64,000 nt of DNA from Spirosoma sordidisoli (GTDB lineage: Bacteria; Bacteroidota; Bacteroidia; Cytophagales; Spirosomataceae). Below the pieces are notes generated by a model. The model worked only from the letters and a program-made list of their open reading frames with translations, had not been told where the DNA came from and ran no database searches. Of this stretch, positions 44,589-52,720 are shown in pieces (positions within the stretch are counted from its first letter, which is position 1; the number at the start of each line of letters is the position of its first letter). The DNA lies in the NCBI RefSeq assembly GCF_004138325.1, contig NZ_SBLB01000004.1, positions 310,001-374,000 on the forward strand, written 5' to 3'. Made by a program: the position numbers and the translations under genes.

Positions 44589-44915
44589 ATGGAAGCGAAC
44601 CGCACTTCTCCCCTTCTTATTCCGGCCAGCACAGCGGTGTTGCTGTGTTTTTTACCGACGGCCAGCTCGCCGGAGATGTACCAGGAACGGATGTTGCTCA
44701 CGGCCCGGCTTCAGCAACTGCTGCCCAGCACCATACGGATTTTAAAAGTAGACGAGTCGCTGCATCCGGAGGTCGTTAAAAGTTTCAACCTGCATCAGCT
44801 CCCCGCTTTCGTTCTCGTGCAGCGCGGCATCGAATACTGGCGGAAAGAGGGCGTCGGCTCAACCGATGTGCTGGCCGCCCTGCCCGGTCTGCTCCAAAAA
44901 GTAAACTCGTTCTGA
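44589..44915 (+). CDS. Thioredoxin-like protein lacking the CxxC motif
   Basis: A 108-residue protein with the beta-alpha pattern of a thioredoxin fold: TAVLLCFLPTASSPEMYQER at the place of the active-site loop, IRILKVDESLHPEVVKSFNL, then LPAFVLVQRG with the cis-Pro. The loop has one Cys in the strand but no CxxC, so it cannot be a normal disulfide oxidoreductase. It is convergent with the SafE-like gene of the cco cluster. A role as chaperone or assembly factor is speculative. Confidence 0.7.
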   Translation: MEANRTSPLLIPASTAVLLCFLPTASSPEMYQERMLLTARLQQLLPSTIRILKVDESLHPEVVKSFNLHQLPAFVLVQRGIEYWRKEGVGSTDVLAALPGLLQKVNSF

Positions 44916-44972
44916 GAACGCACCCGGACCGGTGCTGCTTTCGCTGCGCTGACCGGGCATCCGGTCGAGACC

Positions 44973-45677
44973 TTATTTCGCCGGTGTCGTTTTCCCGTGA
45001 CAAAGCGGAATAGGCGGCTGATCGGGGCTGGCGGGTGGGGCAACGTAGACCCCGCGCACAACCAGCAAAACGCCCAGCGCGAGCGTGGTCAGCGGTATGA
45101 CCCGGACAAAGCGCTGACGCAGCCCAACCGGAAACAACGCCGGAATGGACCGAACAGCCAGCAGAGCCGGTACCGTACCGGCCCCGAACAGGATCATGTA
45201 AAGTGCCCCCTGCCCTACGTTGCCGGTGACAACAGCCCCCGCCAGCGCTACATATACAAATCCGCACGGCAGCAGGCCGTTCAGCAAACCCAGGGCCGCA
45301 AACGCCCGCAGCGACGGCTCGTGCAGGAAGCGCGCCATGGAGCCAACCAGCCATCGGGATGGCAGTCGACCCGACAGGCTGCCGAATTTACCCCGGGCCG
45401 CCATTGTCCAGACCACCAGAAACAGCCCGGCCCCGATAGACACAGGCCGTTGCAAATTCAGCAGCAACAAGCCCTGCCCGACACTCCCGACTACAAGCCC
45501 GATACCAGCATAGGCGCTTACCCGCGCCAGATGATAGAGACCGATACCCAGCCCCCGGCGGGCTACGGGCAACCGACCAACGGGCAGCGCCATAGCCAGT
45601 GGTCCACACATACCGACGCAGTGGAGGCTTCCTACCAGGCCCGTTGTCAGGGCCGCCAGTATCCAGGTGATAGCCAT
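44973..45677 (-). CDS. SafE/TauE-like membrane protein of the cco cluster
   Basis: A 234-residue protein with about six helices. The first has the motif GSLHCVGMCGPLAMAL, typical of the small sulfite-exporter-like family that accompanies ccoGH in many bacteria. The Cys and Met residues suggest copper handling for the oxidase, but this is not proven. Its ATG overlaps the ccoH stop codon by one base (TGATG), so translation is coupled. It is the last gene of the cbb3 cluster. Confidence 0.85.
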   Translation of the reverse strand: MAITWILAALTTGLVGSLHCVGMCGPLAMALPVGRLPVARRGLGIGLYHLARVSAYAGIGLVVGSVGQGLLLLNLQRPVSIGAGLFLVVWTMAARGKFGSLSGRLPSRWLVGSMARFLHEPSLRAFAALGLLNGLLPCGFVYVALAGAVVTGNVGQGALYMILFGAGTVPALLAVRSIPALFPVGLRQRFVRVIPLTTLALGVLLVVRGVYVAPPASPDQPPIPLCHGKTTPAK

Positions 45678-46099
45678 CAGGGTTTGGTAAAGGACTGTTC
45701 GTGGTAAAAAGTCTGTCCGCCGGCCGACCAGCTGACCTGAGCCCGCCAGCGCCCGCTGCCCAGGTCTGCCGTAGAGATGGTCTGCTGGCCGGGGCTGAGC
45801 GTAATGGTCCGGTCCTGCGCCCGGTCGGCCGGGCGGTAAAACGTCAGCTGGCCCTGCGTCCAGCCCGATGGCAGCCGGAGGTCGAGCTGTTGCCGAGCCG
45901 GATCGATCTGCAACACAGGGCCCTGTTTGAGATGAGCCGTGCGCGCCAGGCGGTCGATATGTTGCTGATAGGCGATTTCGTCCTGATAGTAATCGTCGCG
46001 CACCAGATCGATACGCTGACGACTCATCCGAAATACCATCGTGCCGATGAAGCCGGCAAACACAATAAAAACAAGTACAATAGCTTTTCCCCAGTTCAT
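45677..46099 (-). CDS. ccoH: FixH/CcoH family protein
   Basis: A 140-residue membrane-anchored assembly factor of cbb3 oxidase. One N-terminal helix (MNWGKAIVLVFIVFAGFIG) is followed by YYQDEIAYQQHIDR and a beta-rich periplasmic domain (LRLPSGWTQGQLTFYRPAD). This matches FixH. The start at 46099 fits the family; ATG 46108 is an alternative. The frame is open to a GTG at 46186, but that part runs through a palindromic repeat. It lies between ccoG and the SafE-like gene. Confidence 0.85.
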   Translation of the reverse strand: MNWGKAIVLVFIVFAGFIGTMVFRMSRQRIDLVRDDYYQDEIAYQQHIDRLARTAHLKQGPVLQIDPARQQLDLRLPSGWTQGQLTFYRPADRAQDRTITLSPGQQTISTADLGSGRWRAQVSWSAGGQTFYHEQSFTKP

Positions 46100-46122
46100 A
46101 TTGATCATTGATTGAGTGAATG

Positions 46123-46203
46123 TTTCATTGAGTGATTGAGCGAGTTGGCGATTGAGTGTATGTCGGCGCCGTGCCTGTCTATTCACTCAATCACTCAATG
46201 AAA
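46123..46203. repeat. 18-bp perfect inverted repeat between ccoG and ccoH
   Basis: Arms 46123-46140 (TTTCATTGAGTGATTGAG) and 46186-46203 are perfectly complementary, with a 45-nt loop. The right arm ends 3 nt from the ccoG stop codon. It may set different mRNA levels for ccoG and ccoH. Confidence 0.8.
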
Positions 46204-46206
46204 GAT

Positions 46207-47691
46207 TCACTGTTCTGGTCCCAGGAAGTTGGTTTCGACCTGGTCGATGAGGGTGTTGCCCGACAGGATGTCGATTGTCAGGGGTGTGTTGCTTTGCCGA
46301 ATGGCGGTTTCGGGCAGGGTGATAAAAAACATGGTTTTGGTTAGCTCGCCGGGTTTCACTTCTGCCAGGGGCTGTACGAACCGCAGCCGGGCCGCCGGAT
46401 GGCTCAACCGAAACCGTACGGGCATCGGCTGGTAGGTTTTGTTGATCACCTCTACCGAATACAGGTTAGCAATTTTCCCGTTTGCCTCGCGCTGAAACAG
46501 TTGCCCCGGCGCCCGCAAGACCGTTGTATCGAGGGCCGGACGAGTGCCGAGCAGACCGCCCAGCACCGCCAGCAAGGCCAGCAGCACACCTGTATAGGCT
46601 TTGATACGCGTCGTAAACCGAAACGGCTCGCGGGTTTCGATGCCCGTCAGCGAATCCATCCGAATCAGGCCCTGCGGCCGGTCGATCCGGTGCATCACCT
46701 CGTCGCAGGCATCCATACAGGCGGTGCAGTTGATACATTCCATCTGCGTACCATTCCGGATGTCGATACCCGTCGGGCATACCTGTACGCACAGCTTGCA
46801 GTCGACACAATCGCCTTTGGGGGTCTGGGGCAGGGGGCGCGGAGCAGAAGCGTGGGCGGCTACCACAGGCTGCTCCAGACGCCCTCCCCCAGACCCCGTA
46901 TCCCGTGTGATCTGCTTCCGTTCTTTCTTGCCGCGCGGTTCGCCCCGAACATAGTCGTAGGCCACCACGAGGGAGTGTTTATCGAGCAGCACACTTTGAA
47001 GGCGGCCGTATGGGCAAATAGTTGTACAGACAATTTCGCGCAGGTAGGCAAACACGGCATAAAACACCCCCGTAAAAACGAGCATGGCGGTCAGGCCGGC
47101 CAGGTGTTGAGAAGGCCTGTCGGTAATCAGGGTCATCCACTGGTCGCGGCCGATGATGTAGGCCAGAAACGTATTGCCGATGACGAACGAAATCAGGAAA
47201 AACACGGCATGCTTGGCGGCCTTTTTCAGGATTTTTTCGGTCGTCCAGGGACCGGCGTCGAGCCGCTGGCGGGCCTTGAAATCACCCTCGATCCAGCTTT
47301 CGATCCGGCGGAACACCATCTCCATAAAAATGGTCTGCGGGCAGGCCCAGCCGCAGAACACCCGGCCATATACGACCGTAAAAAGCGTCACGAAGACAAC
47401 GAAAGTGATCAGTCCGATGGCTACCAGGTAGAAATCCTGCGGCCAGAACGTCACCCCGAAGAAGATAAACCGCCGTTCGAGTATGTTGAACAGAAACAAC
47501 GGATGCCCATCGACCCAGACAAACGGCCCCGCCAGCAAAGCCACCAGCAGCACAACCGCTACCGCCGTACGCCAGCGCGTATAGCGCCCCGACGTAGCGC
47601 GGGGGTAGAGCCACTTCCGTCCGCCCTGTTCGTACTGATTGGGCAGATGGGACCGGAAATAATCGTCGACGGGGGCTTGTTGAGTTATCAT
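46207..47691 (-). CDS. ccoG: Cytochrome c oxidase accessory protein CcoG (FixG)
   Basis: A 494-residue membrane protein with about five helices and a cytoplasmic bacterial-type ferredoxin domain. Cys motifs are FCGWACPQT in the membrane part and, at about 300-335, CVDCKLCVQVCPTGIDI and CINCTACMDACDEV, which bind two 4Fe-4S clusters. The C-terminal ~130 residues are an immunoglobulin-like FixG domain. CcoG reduces copper for oxidase assembly in other bacteria. A ~30-residue Gly/Ala/Pro-rich insert (GSGGGRLEQPVVAAHASAP) before the ferredoxin domain is unusual. Confidence 0.95.
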   Translation of the reverse strand: MITQQAPVDDYFRSHLPNQYEQGGRKWLYPRATSGRYTRWRTAVAVVLLVALLAGPFVWVDGHPLFLFNILERRFIFFGVTFWPQDFYLVAIGLITFVVFVTLFTVVYGRVFCGWACPQTIFMEMVFRRIESWIEGDFKARQRLDAGPWTTEKILKKAAKHAVFFLISFVIGNTFLAYIIGRDQWMTLITDRPSQHLAGLTAMLVFTGVFYAVFAYLREIVCTTICPYGRLQSVLLDKHSLVVAYDYVRGEPRGKKERKQITRDTGSGGGRLEQPVVAAHASAPRPLPQTPKGDCVDCKLCVQVCPTGIDIRNGTQMECINCTACMDACDEVMHRIDRPQGLIRMDSLTGIETREPFRFTTRIKAYTGVLLALLAVLGGLLGTRPALDTTVLRAPGQLFQREANGKIANLYSVEVINKTYQPMPVRFRLSHPAARLRFVQPLAEVKPGELTKTMFFITLPETAIRQSNTPLTIDILSGNTLIDQVETNFLGPEQ

Positions 47692-47774
47692 GGGAGGAGC
47701 GGCTGAATTACGGATTACTGACCGGCGCTGATGAAGACGGTTCTCGTATCGGCCTCGGCGGGGGCGGTTTCATT

Positions 47775-48611
47775 TTAGCGGGTTGCCAGTTTATCGGCGG
47801 GGGCGGCAGCCGGAGCTTCTTTATCGCCCTGTGGTTCTTTAGCGCCCGCCGGTTTGGTACCCTGCAGGGACAAGATAAAACTGGCTACCTGCTGCACCTG
47901 TAGCGGGTTGAGCTGCTTCTTCCAGGACATCATTCCTTTCTCGGGCACGCCTTCGTTGATGGTATGGAAAATAGCCTTTACGGAGCCGCCGTGCAGCCAG
48001 TACTCGTCGGTGAGGTTAGGCCCAACGCCCCCCTGCCCCTGCTGCCCGTGGCAGGCTACGCAGCTTTGCATGAATACCGCCTTGCCCGCATCGAGCGATT
48101 TGGCATCACTGACTACGGCCACCGTATTTTCGTTGATCGAGCCCGCTACTTTTTTGATGTAGGCGTCGCGTTGCCGGTCGGCCAGGGCTACTTCCTGCGT
48201 ATACTCGGCCGTTTGCAGATCACCGGTGCCGATAACGTGGAAGATGAGCAGGTACACGACCCCGAAGGCGATTGTGCCGTAGAACAGGCCCATGAACCAG
48301 GGCGGAGTGGGATTGTCGAGTTCGTGGATATCGTCATAGGCATGGTCCATCATCAGGTCTTTCTCCTGACTGAGTGCGTGCAGGCCGGTGAAGCGCTGCC
48401 AGAGCGTACGCGTATCGCTGGGCTGGGTGGCGACCGGTGGCGTTACCATCTTCCGCAGTGTCAGCAGCAGATACAAAGCCACCACGCCGACGATAACCAT
48501 ACCGGTCAGCAGCAAAATGACCACGATGAGCAGTACAAGCTCTTCGCCGGTCTGGAGGCTCCAGATGGATTTTCCCGGATCGGCAGCCAGTAAAATAGAA
48601 TGCAGGTTCAT
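47775..48611 (-). CDS. ccoP: cbb3-type oxidase cytochrome c subunit CcoP (single heme)
   Basis: A 278-residue subunit that brings electrons to the oxidase. It has an N-terminal hydrophobic helix (VVILLLTGMVIVGVVALYLL), a linker, the CcoP/FixP N-terminal domain with NPTPPWFMGLFYGTIAFG and one cytochrome c domain with CVACHG (about 183-188) and Met ligand region GMMSWKKQL. Textbook CcoP has two CxxCH motifs; here only one is present. An Ala/Pro/Lys-rich tail follows. The start at 48611 is chosen; an ATG-type start at 48644 would overlap ccoQ. Confidence 0.9.
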   Translation of the reverse strand: MNLHSILLAADPGKSIWSLQTGEELVLLIVVILLLTGMVIVGVVALYLLLTLRKMVTPPVATQPSDTRTLWQRFTGLHALSQEKDLMMDHAYDDIHELDNPTPPWFMGLFYGTIAFGVVYLLIFHVIGTGDLQTAEYTQEVALADRQRDAYIKKVAGSINENTVAVVSDAKSLDAGKAVFMQSCVACHGQQGQGGVGPNLTDEYWLHGGSVKAIFHTINEGVPEKGMMSWKKQLNPLQVQQVASFILSLQGTKPAGAKEPQGDKEAPAAAPADKLATR

Positions 48612-48624
48612 GGAATACAGTCGG

Positions 48625-48795
48625 TTAATCGGTGGGAGAATCATCGAACGGCAGGCGGCTCATCTGTCCCATATGGCCTTTGTCGACCCGCCACAGATAC
48701 AGCCCCACCAGCACGAAAAAGACGAAGAAGGTCAGAAACGAAGCGACCATGTAAACGTCGGCCCCGGGAATCTTGTCAATGAATTGCTTGAACAT
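48625..48795 (-). CDS. ccoQ: cbb3-type oxidase small subunit CcoQ
   Basis: A 56-residue protein with one transmembrane helix (MVASFLTFFVFFVLVGLYLW), followed by a short charged tail (RVDKGHMGQMSRL). Size, topology and position between ccoNO and ccoP identify it as CcoQ, which stabilises the oxidase complex. The ATG at 48795 gives the expected start MFKQFIDKIPG; the open frame upstream passes through repeats. Confidence 0.8.
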   Translation of the reverse strand: MFKQFIDKIPGADVYMVASFLTFFVFFVLVGLYLWRVDKGHMGQMSRLPFDDSPTD

Positions 48796-48811
48796 GGCAG
48801 TCGGTTTTTTT

Positions 48812-48915
48812 AGTGATGAGTGAGGAATGATGAGCGATGAATGGGTGGTCCGTGGCCACACCGGGACGCGGACCACGGCGACGCTCATCGCTCATCATTC
48901 ATCGCTCATCACTCA
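48812..48915. repeat. Nested inverted repeats between ccoNO and ccoQ
   Basis: The outer arms are built of ATGA/TCAT words (GATGAGCGATGAATG at about 48829-48843, complement at 48896-48910). Inside lies a second, unrelated palindrome of the GGTCCG family (48845-48852 against 48869-48876). The right end reaches the ccoNO stop codon. Two repeat families are thus nested in a 117-nt spacer of one operon. Confidence 0.75.
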
Positions 48916-51138
48916 TTTTACAGCGGTTTCTGCTTTTTTGATGTCGGTGCCCAGGCGTTGCAGGTAGGCAATGAGGGCTATTATTTCGCGGTCGGCGGGT
49001 ACCTTGATGCCGTCTTTGGCGAGTCGGCTGCTGACCTCGGCGGCCTGTTTCTTAAGGTCTTCGTCCGCGTAGCGAACGGTTACGTCGTCATAGGGTACGC
49101 CTACGCTTTGCAGGGCTTTGAGTTTGGCCGAGGTACTGGCCACGTTCAGCTTTTGTTCGAGCAGCCAGGGGTAGGGCGGCATGATAGACCCCGGCGACAT
49201 CGATTCCGGGTCGCGCATGTGGTGGTAATGCCAGGAGTCGGGGTATTTGCTGCCTTCGCGGTGGAGGTCAGGCCCGGTTCGTTTGCTGCCCCAGAGGAAC
49301 GGGTGGTCATATACGAACTCGCCCGCTTTGGAGTACTCGCCGTAGCGCTCGGTTTCGGAGCGGAAAGGACGAACCAGCTGACTGTGGCAACCGACGCACC
49401 CTTCGCGGATGTACAGATCGCGCCCTTCTACCTCGAGCGCCGTATAGGGTTGTACGGCCACAATGGTAGGTACGTTGCTCTCGACCATGAAGGTCGGAAT
49501 CAGCTCGATCAGCGATCCGATCAGGATTACCACCAGCGATCCAACCAGCAGCGGGAACGGCTTGCGCTCCAGCGAGCGGTGCCAGAAAGTATCGCCACCC
49601 GTTGGCGTATAGGCTTTGGGCAGCGCCATGGCTTCGGCGGGTTCGTTGGCGGTAAGGGTACCGGCAGCCATGGTTTTGAAAAGGTTGTAGGCCATGATGA
49701 TCGCCCCGGCCAGGTAGAACGTTCCGCCGATGGCGCGCATCCGGTGCATGGGCAGCAGCTGCAGCGTTGTTTCGAGGAAGTTGCTGTACCGCAGCGTACT
49801 CTCCGGCGTAAACTCTTTCCACATCATACCCTGGGTGAACCCCGAGATGTACATAGGCACCGCATAGAACAGGATACCGAGCGTGCCGATCCAGAAGTGG
49901 AGGTTGAGCAGCCGCTTCGAGTGCAGGGGGGTGTGGTACATACGCGGGATGAGCCAGTAGAGCATGGCGAACGTCAGGAAGCCGTTCCAGCCCAGTGCCC
50001 CAACGTGTACGTGGGCCACGATCCAGTCGGTAAAGTGCGCAATCGCGTTGACGTTCTTGAGCGACAGCATCGGGCCTTCGAAGGTGGCCATACCGTAGGC
50101 GGTCAGCCCGACAACCATGAACTTCAGGATGGCATCTTCGCGCACCTTGTCCCAGGCCCCGCGCAGGGTCAGCAGCCCGTTGATCATACCGCCCCACGAC
50201 GGTGCTATGAGCATAATGGAGAACACGACGCCCAGCGACTGGGCCCAGTCGGGCAGCGAGCTGTACAGCAGGTGGTGCGGACCGGCCCAGATGTAAATGA
50301 AAATCAGGGCCCAGAAGTGCAGAATCGACAGTTTGTACGAGTACACGGGTCGGTTGGCCATCTTGGGCAGGAAGTAGTACATCATACCCAGATACGGCGT
50401 CGTCAGGAAGAACGCTACCGCGTTATGCCCGTACCACCACTGCACCAGCGCATCCTGCACACCGGCGTAGAGCGAGTAACTTTTCAGGAACGTGACGGGT
50501 ATCTCCATCGAGTTCACGATGTGCAGCACGGCAATGGTTACGAAGGTGGCGATGTAGAACCAGATGGCTACGTAGAGGTGCCGCTCGCGCCGTTTGATGA
50601 TGGTGCCGAACATGTTGATCCCAAACACTACCCAGATCAGGGTGATGGCAATATCGATGGGCCATTCGAGTTCGGCGTATTCCTTGGAGGTCGTAATACC
50701 GAGGGGCAGCGTTGCCACCGCCGACAGAATAATCAGCTGCCAGCCCCAGAAGTGAAGCTTGCTGAGCAGGTCAGAAAACATGCGCGCTTTGCAGAGCCGT
50801 TGCAGGGAGTAGTAAACGCCCATGAAAATGGCATTGCCGACAAAGGCGAAAATGACGGCGTTGGTATGCAGCGGCCGGATACGCCCGAAGGTAGTATACT
50901 GGTTACCCAGGTTGGCAGCCGGCGCAAACAGCTGCGTAGCCACGATGACGCCCACCAGCATACCGATAACCCCCCAGATAATGGTGGCCACGGCAAAGTT
51001 GCGGACAATGGCATTGTCGTAGGTAAATCGCTCGGCCACAGGCGGCTGTCCTGGGCGGAGCTCCCCCGGCGGGGGCTGCCCAATAGCCGACCTATCGGGA
51101 GAGATGATCAGAGGGGGTTGGTTCGTCGTAGCGTTCAT
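48913..51138 (-). CDS. ccoNO: Fused cbb3 oxidase subunits I and II (CcoN-CcoO)
   Basis: A 741-residue fusion. Residues about 40-480 are CcoN: 12 or more helices with heme and CuB histidines (for example WWYGHNAVAFFLT, WAGPHHLLY, VAHVHVGALGWN). Residues about 510-741 are CcoO: one helix (LLVGSLVVILIGSLIEL) then a periplasmic cytochrome c domain with CVGCH (about 581-585) and RTGPDLHREG. It reduces oxygen to water with high affinity. The N-terminal ~35 residues are a Pro-rich extension. The NO fusion is known from Bacteroidota. It overlaps ccoS by 4 nt. Confidence 0.97.
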   Translation of the reverse strand: MNATTNQPPLIISPDRSAIGQPPPGELRPGQPPVAERFTYDNAIVRNFAVATIIWGVIGMLVGVIVATQLFAPAANLGNQYTTFGRIRPLHTNAVIFAFVGNAIFMGVYYSLQRLCKARMFSDLLSKLHFWGWQLIILSAVATLPLGITTSKEYAELEWPIDIAITLIWVVFGINMFGTIIKRRERHLYVAIWFYIATFVTIAVLHIVNSMEIPVTFLKSYSLYAGVQDALVQWWYGHNAVAFFLTTPYLGMMYYFLPKMANRPVYSYKLSILHFWALIFIYIWAGPHHLLYSSLPDWAQSLGVVFSIMLIAPSWGGMINGLLTLRGAWDKVREDAILKFMVVGLTAYGMATFEGPMLSLKNVNAIAHFTDWIVAHVHVGALGWNGFLTFAMLYWLIPRMYHTPLHSKRLLNLHFWIGTLGILFYAVPMYISGFTQGMMWKEFTPESTLRYSNFLETTLQLLPMHRMRAIGGTFYLAGAIIMAYNLFKTMAAGTLTANEPAEAMALPKAYTPTGGDTFWHRSLERKPFPLLVGSLVVILIGSLIELIPTFMVESNVPTIVAVQPYTALEVEGRDLYIREGCVGCHSQLVRPFRSETERYGEYSKAGEFVYDHPFLWGSKRTGPDLHREGSKYPDSWHYHHMRDPESMSPGSIMPPYPWLLEQKLNVASTSAKLKALQSVGVPYDDVTVRYADEDLKKQAAEVSSRLAKDGIKVPADREIIALIAYLQRLGTDIKKAETAVK

Positions 51139-51386
51139 ACGGCAGTAACGGTGATTTTAGAGGTAATCCGACAGGTAGGGCTGGGTGTCAGGGGCGCAGC
51201 GGGTAGCGGGCTTTTGGTACCCGACGCGGCCGGCTGGTCGGGCAGGGCGTCGTCGTCGAGCAGCATCCGCATAGACGGTGTATACAGATCGTCCTGCTGT
51301 CCGGTACGCATCGACCAGATAAAAGCACCCAGAAACCCCAGGGCCATCAACAGACTAATTCCGATCATAAAGAAGAGGACTGACAT
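51135..51386 (-). CDS. ccoS: cbb3-type oxidase assembly protein CcoS
   Basis: An 83-residue protein with one N-terminal helix (MSVLFFMIGISLLMALGFLG) then RTGQQDDLYTPSMRML, the CcoS signature of a short DD-x-PS-type motif, and a Pro/Ala-rich tail. CcoS is needed for heme and copper insertion. It is the first gene of the cluster; the copper ATPase ccoI that usually precedes it is not next to it. The ATG at 51386 matches the family start; 51392 is possible. Confidence 0.85.
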   Translation of the reverse strand: MSVLFFMIGISLLMALGFLGAFIWSMRTGQQDDLYTPSMRMLLDDDALPDQPAASGTKSPLPAAPLTPSPTCRITSKITVTAV

Positions 51387-51400
51387 ACCCATTGGCGTTT

Positions 51401-51435
51401 GACAGTCACAAAAGTGAGTGTCGCTGACCGGGTCA
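51401..51435. promoter_or_regulatory. Candidate operators upstream of the cco cluster
   Basis: An inverted repeat GACAGTCAC-AAAA-GTGAGTGTC (51401-51422, one mismatch in 9 bp) and an adjacent palindrome TGACC-G-GGTCA (51425-51435) lie 9 to 50 nt before ccoS. Size and symmetry fit a dimeric regulator such as the nearby receiver-CRP protein, though the half-site order is not the canonical CRP one. Confidence 0.35.
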
Positions 51436-51604
51436 ACGATGAGATTCGTCAGATGCCCGACTGATTAAATTCAGCTGGCAGTGTTTTGGAACTGGCGTGG
51501 TGGTAGTCAGCCACACCTACCCTTATCGCAATATTGCGATATGATGCAGAATCATTATCTTTAAGCCTGCCTGCCCCCTCACCCGCTTTCTTGATTCTTC
51601 GACT

Positions 51605-52108
51605 ATGCTACACATCCGACCCGTTCAGCCCGCCGACTGGCCCGCCCTGGCTGCCATCTACCAGCAGGGCATCGACACTGGCCACGCTACCTTCGAGACA
51701 AAAGCCCCCCCGCCCGATGAGATGGCCCAGCACTACCTGCCGGCTCCCCAGCTGGTTGCAGACCAGAACGGCACGCTGGTCGGCTACGCGCTGCTCTCGG
51801 GCGTATCGGGCCGTTGCGTATACGGCGGTGTTGCCGAAGTAAGCCTGTACGTCCGGGCCAGCGAACGCGGCAAAGGCATTGGCCACCAACTACTCGAGCA
51901 GCTCATTATCGACAGCGAAGCCCAGGGGTTCTGGACGCTGCAGGCCGGTATCTTCCCCGAGAACCTGGCCAGCGTTGCCCTGCACCACCGGGCGGGCTTC
52001 CGTACGGTAGGCTACCGCGAAAAACTAGGCCAGCGGCAGGGCGTCTGGCGCGACGTGCTCCTGCTGGAACGACGCAGCCCAACCGTAGGCATCGGATCTC
52101 CCCCGTAG
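51605..52108 (+). CDS. GNAT N-acetyltransferase (PAT/MnaT-like)
   Basis: A 167-residue cytosolic acetyltransferase. It opens with MLHIRPVQPADWPALAAIYQ and has the acetyl-CoA loop VRASERGKGIGHQLLEQLI, then GIFPENLASVALHHRAGFR and GYREKLGQRQGVWRDVLLLER. This is the phosphinothricin/methionine sulfoximine acetyltransferase-like branch. Detoxification of amino acid analogues is the usual guess. It is monocistronic; its 3' end runs directly into the palindromic repeat array. Confidence 0.93.
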   Translation: MLHIRPVQPADWPALAAIYQQGIDTGHATFETKAPPPDEMAQHYLPAPQLVADQNGTLVGYALLSGVSGRCVYGGVAEVSLYVRASERGKGIGHQLLEQLIIDSEAQGFWTLQAGIFPENLASVALHHRAGFRTVGYREKLGQRQGVWRDVLLLERRSPTVGIGSPP

Positions 52109-52720
52109 AGACGCGCCAGCCCGCGTCTCATTCGCGTCAGCAACAATACCATCCGGACAGGAGACGCGAAGGATCGCGTCTCTACGCGTCAGCAACAATA
52201 CCAGCCCGACAAGACGGTAAACCATCTCCCCCGTAGAGACGCGACCGCAACGGCGGACCGCCCTCGCGTCTCATTCGCGTCAGCAACAATACCAGCCCGA
52301 TAAGACCGTAAAACCATCCGGACACGAGACGCGAAGGATCGCGTCTCTACGCAGCAGCAACAATACCAATCGGGCAAGACGGTAAACCATCTCCCCGTAG
52401 AGACGCGATCCGTCGCGTCTCATTCGCGACAGCAACAATACCAAACCGACAAGACCGTAAACCATCCGGATAAGACCATAAAACCATCCGGGCACGAGAC
52501 GCGAGGGCGGTCCGCCGGGCGGTCGCGTCTCTACGTGACCGCAACAATACCAACCCAACAAGACGGTAAACCATCTCCCCCGTAGAGACGCGACCGCAAC
52601 GGCGGCCCGGCGCAACGGCGGACCGCCCTCGCGTCTCATTCGCGACAGCAACAATACCAGCCCGACAAGACGGTAAACCATCCGGACAGGAGACGCGAAG
52701 GGTCGCGTCTCTACGGGGGA
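52099..52720. repeat. Array of palindromic repeats (GTAGAGACGCG family)
   Basis: About 620 nt with no gene. Hairpins made of GTAGAGACGCG and CGCGTCTC alternate with a spacer whose core AGCAACAATACCA occurs about seven times (first near 52138, last near 52646), each followed by a GACAAGACGGTAAACCAT-like stretch. The whole array is bounded by perfect 17-bp inverted ends (52099-52115 and 52704-52720). The single-copy member of this family lies at 60648-60740, with a partial one at 62519-62564. Confidence 0.85.

Noticed and set aside
48841..51402. An 853-codon open frame on the plus strand opposite ccoNO
   Set aside because: It is antisense to a clear, motif-rich oxidase gene; its residue make-up (many His, Arg, Gly, Gln) is what GC-rich codon bias produces on the opposite strand.
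51393..51604. An FNR box (TTGAT-N4-ATCAA) before the cco cluster
   Set aside because: I searched this spacer by eye and found no match; only the TCAC...GTGA palindrome is present.
52099..52720. Possible CRISPR array
   Set aside because: Units are palindromic, vary in length, occur in both orientations and have no unique spacers; no cas genes are nearby.
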